Positions 12,874-13,180 of a stretch of 13,180 nt of DNA are shown here, one piece after another. A program made the position numbers and the translations under genes. The notes beneath the pieces were generated by a model. That model was not told where the DNA came from. It was given only the letters and a program-made list of their open reading frames with translations, and searched no databases. Each line of letters starts with the position of its first letter. The first letter of the stretch is position 1. Source of the DNA: Clostridiaceae bacterium (GTDB lineage Bacteria > Bacillota > Clostridia > Oscillospirales > Acutalibacteraceae). Location of the stretch: the NCBI GenBank assembly GCA_904502215.1, contig CAJGDQ010000018.1, positions 1 through 13,180 of the forward strand. Reading direction: 5' to 3'.

Positions 12874-13180
12874 ATGGAAGCAAGAGCAATACTTAAATAT
12901 GCTCGTATTTCACCCCGTAAGGTGAAAATTGTTATGGATTTAATCCGTAATCAAGATGCTGACAAAGCTATGGCTATACTCAAATTTACTCCTAAGTCCG
13001 CTTGCGAGTATTTAGAGAAGCTTTTAGCGTCAGCTATGGCAAATGCAGAAAACAATCACAGTATGGATGTTTCTAAGCTTTACGTTGCAGAATGCTTTGT
13101 TTGCCCCGGACCCACTCTTAAGAGAATTCGTCCGAAGGATCACGGCAGAGCACACCGCATCTTAAAGAGAACAAGCCATA
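12874..13180 (+). CDS. rplV: 50S ribosomal protein L22 (partial, 3' end beyond window)
   Basis: Translation from ATG 12874 runs open to the window end, giving 102 residues that begin MEARAILKYARISPRKVK. Later blocks are 'LASAMANAENNHSMDVSKLYV', 'GPTLKRIRPKDHGRAHRI' and 'KRTSH', so only about ten C-terminal residues are missing. L22 binds 23S rRNA and its loop lines the peptide exit tunnel beside L4; changes in that loop are known to affect macrolide response in other bacteria. AAAGGAG (12859-12865) precedes the start. rpsC would be expected next. Confidence 0.97.
   Translation, partial: MEARAILKYARISPRKVKIVMDLIRNQDADKAMAILKFTPKSACEYLEKLLASAMANAENNHSMDVSKLYVAECFVCPGPTLKRIRPKDHGRAHRILKRTSH

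Overview
The window looks like chromosomal DNA from a low-to-moderate G+C (about 40 percent, judged by eye) anaerobic Firmicute, most likely class Clostridia. The evidence is strong AAGGAGG-type ribosome binding sites, a Gram-positive S10 ribosomal protein operon, a cofactor-independent phosphoglycerate mutase of the ApgM type, a SpoIID-like wall protein and a cytoplasmic glycogen/maltodextrin pathway. I see no rRNA, tRNA, CRISPR array, insertion sequence or prophage.

Left part (1-4233). The window opens with the last codons of a small HTH regulator, which converges through a shared hairpin terminator on a minus-strand hemolysin III/TrhA membrane protein. The 268-base gap between trhA and apgM carries three perfect DnaA boxes plus degenerate copies and a repeated GTTGGACAAA element. 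apgM is also on the minus strand. A divergent spacer with CAAGCA motifs spaced exactly 20 bp apart separates it from a plus-strand pair: a small carboxypeptidase-regulatory-like beta-sandwich protein and a SpoIID-like protein with three peptidoglycan-binding repeats. Neither protein of the pair has a visible signal peptide.

Middle part (4234-9292). glgP (glycogen/maltodextrin phosphorylase) and a GH13 neopullulanase-like hydrolase form a tight two-gene operon for intracellular alpha-glucan breakdown: the phosphorylase shortens linear chains and the GH13 enzyme opens cyclic, branched or limit dextrins. The GH13 gene has a strong terminator-like hairpin within its first codons and ends at a textbook terminator. 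Next comes a divergent pair: a six-cysteine 53-residue protein (minus) and a 72-residue XRE repressor (plus). Two 20-bp palindromes, 31 bp apart, lie over the cysteine-rich gene's promoter.

Right part (9293-13180). After a terminator come phased A-tracts, a good sigma-A promoter and a G+C-rich, multi-hairpin leader of about 275 nt that ends in an attenuator-like stem. These precede rpsJ-rplC-rplD-rplW-rplB-rpsS-rplV (cut by the window end), the canonical S10 operon order. Two of its internal spacers also carry hairpins. The least explained signals are the DnaA-box cluster, the rpsJ leader RNA, the twin-operator divergon, the intragenic hairpin in the GH13 gene and the alternative hairpins before rplB.
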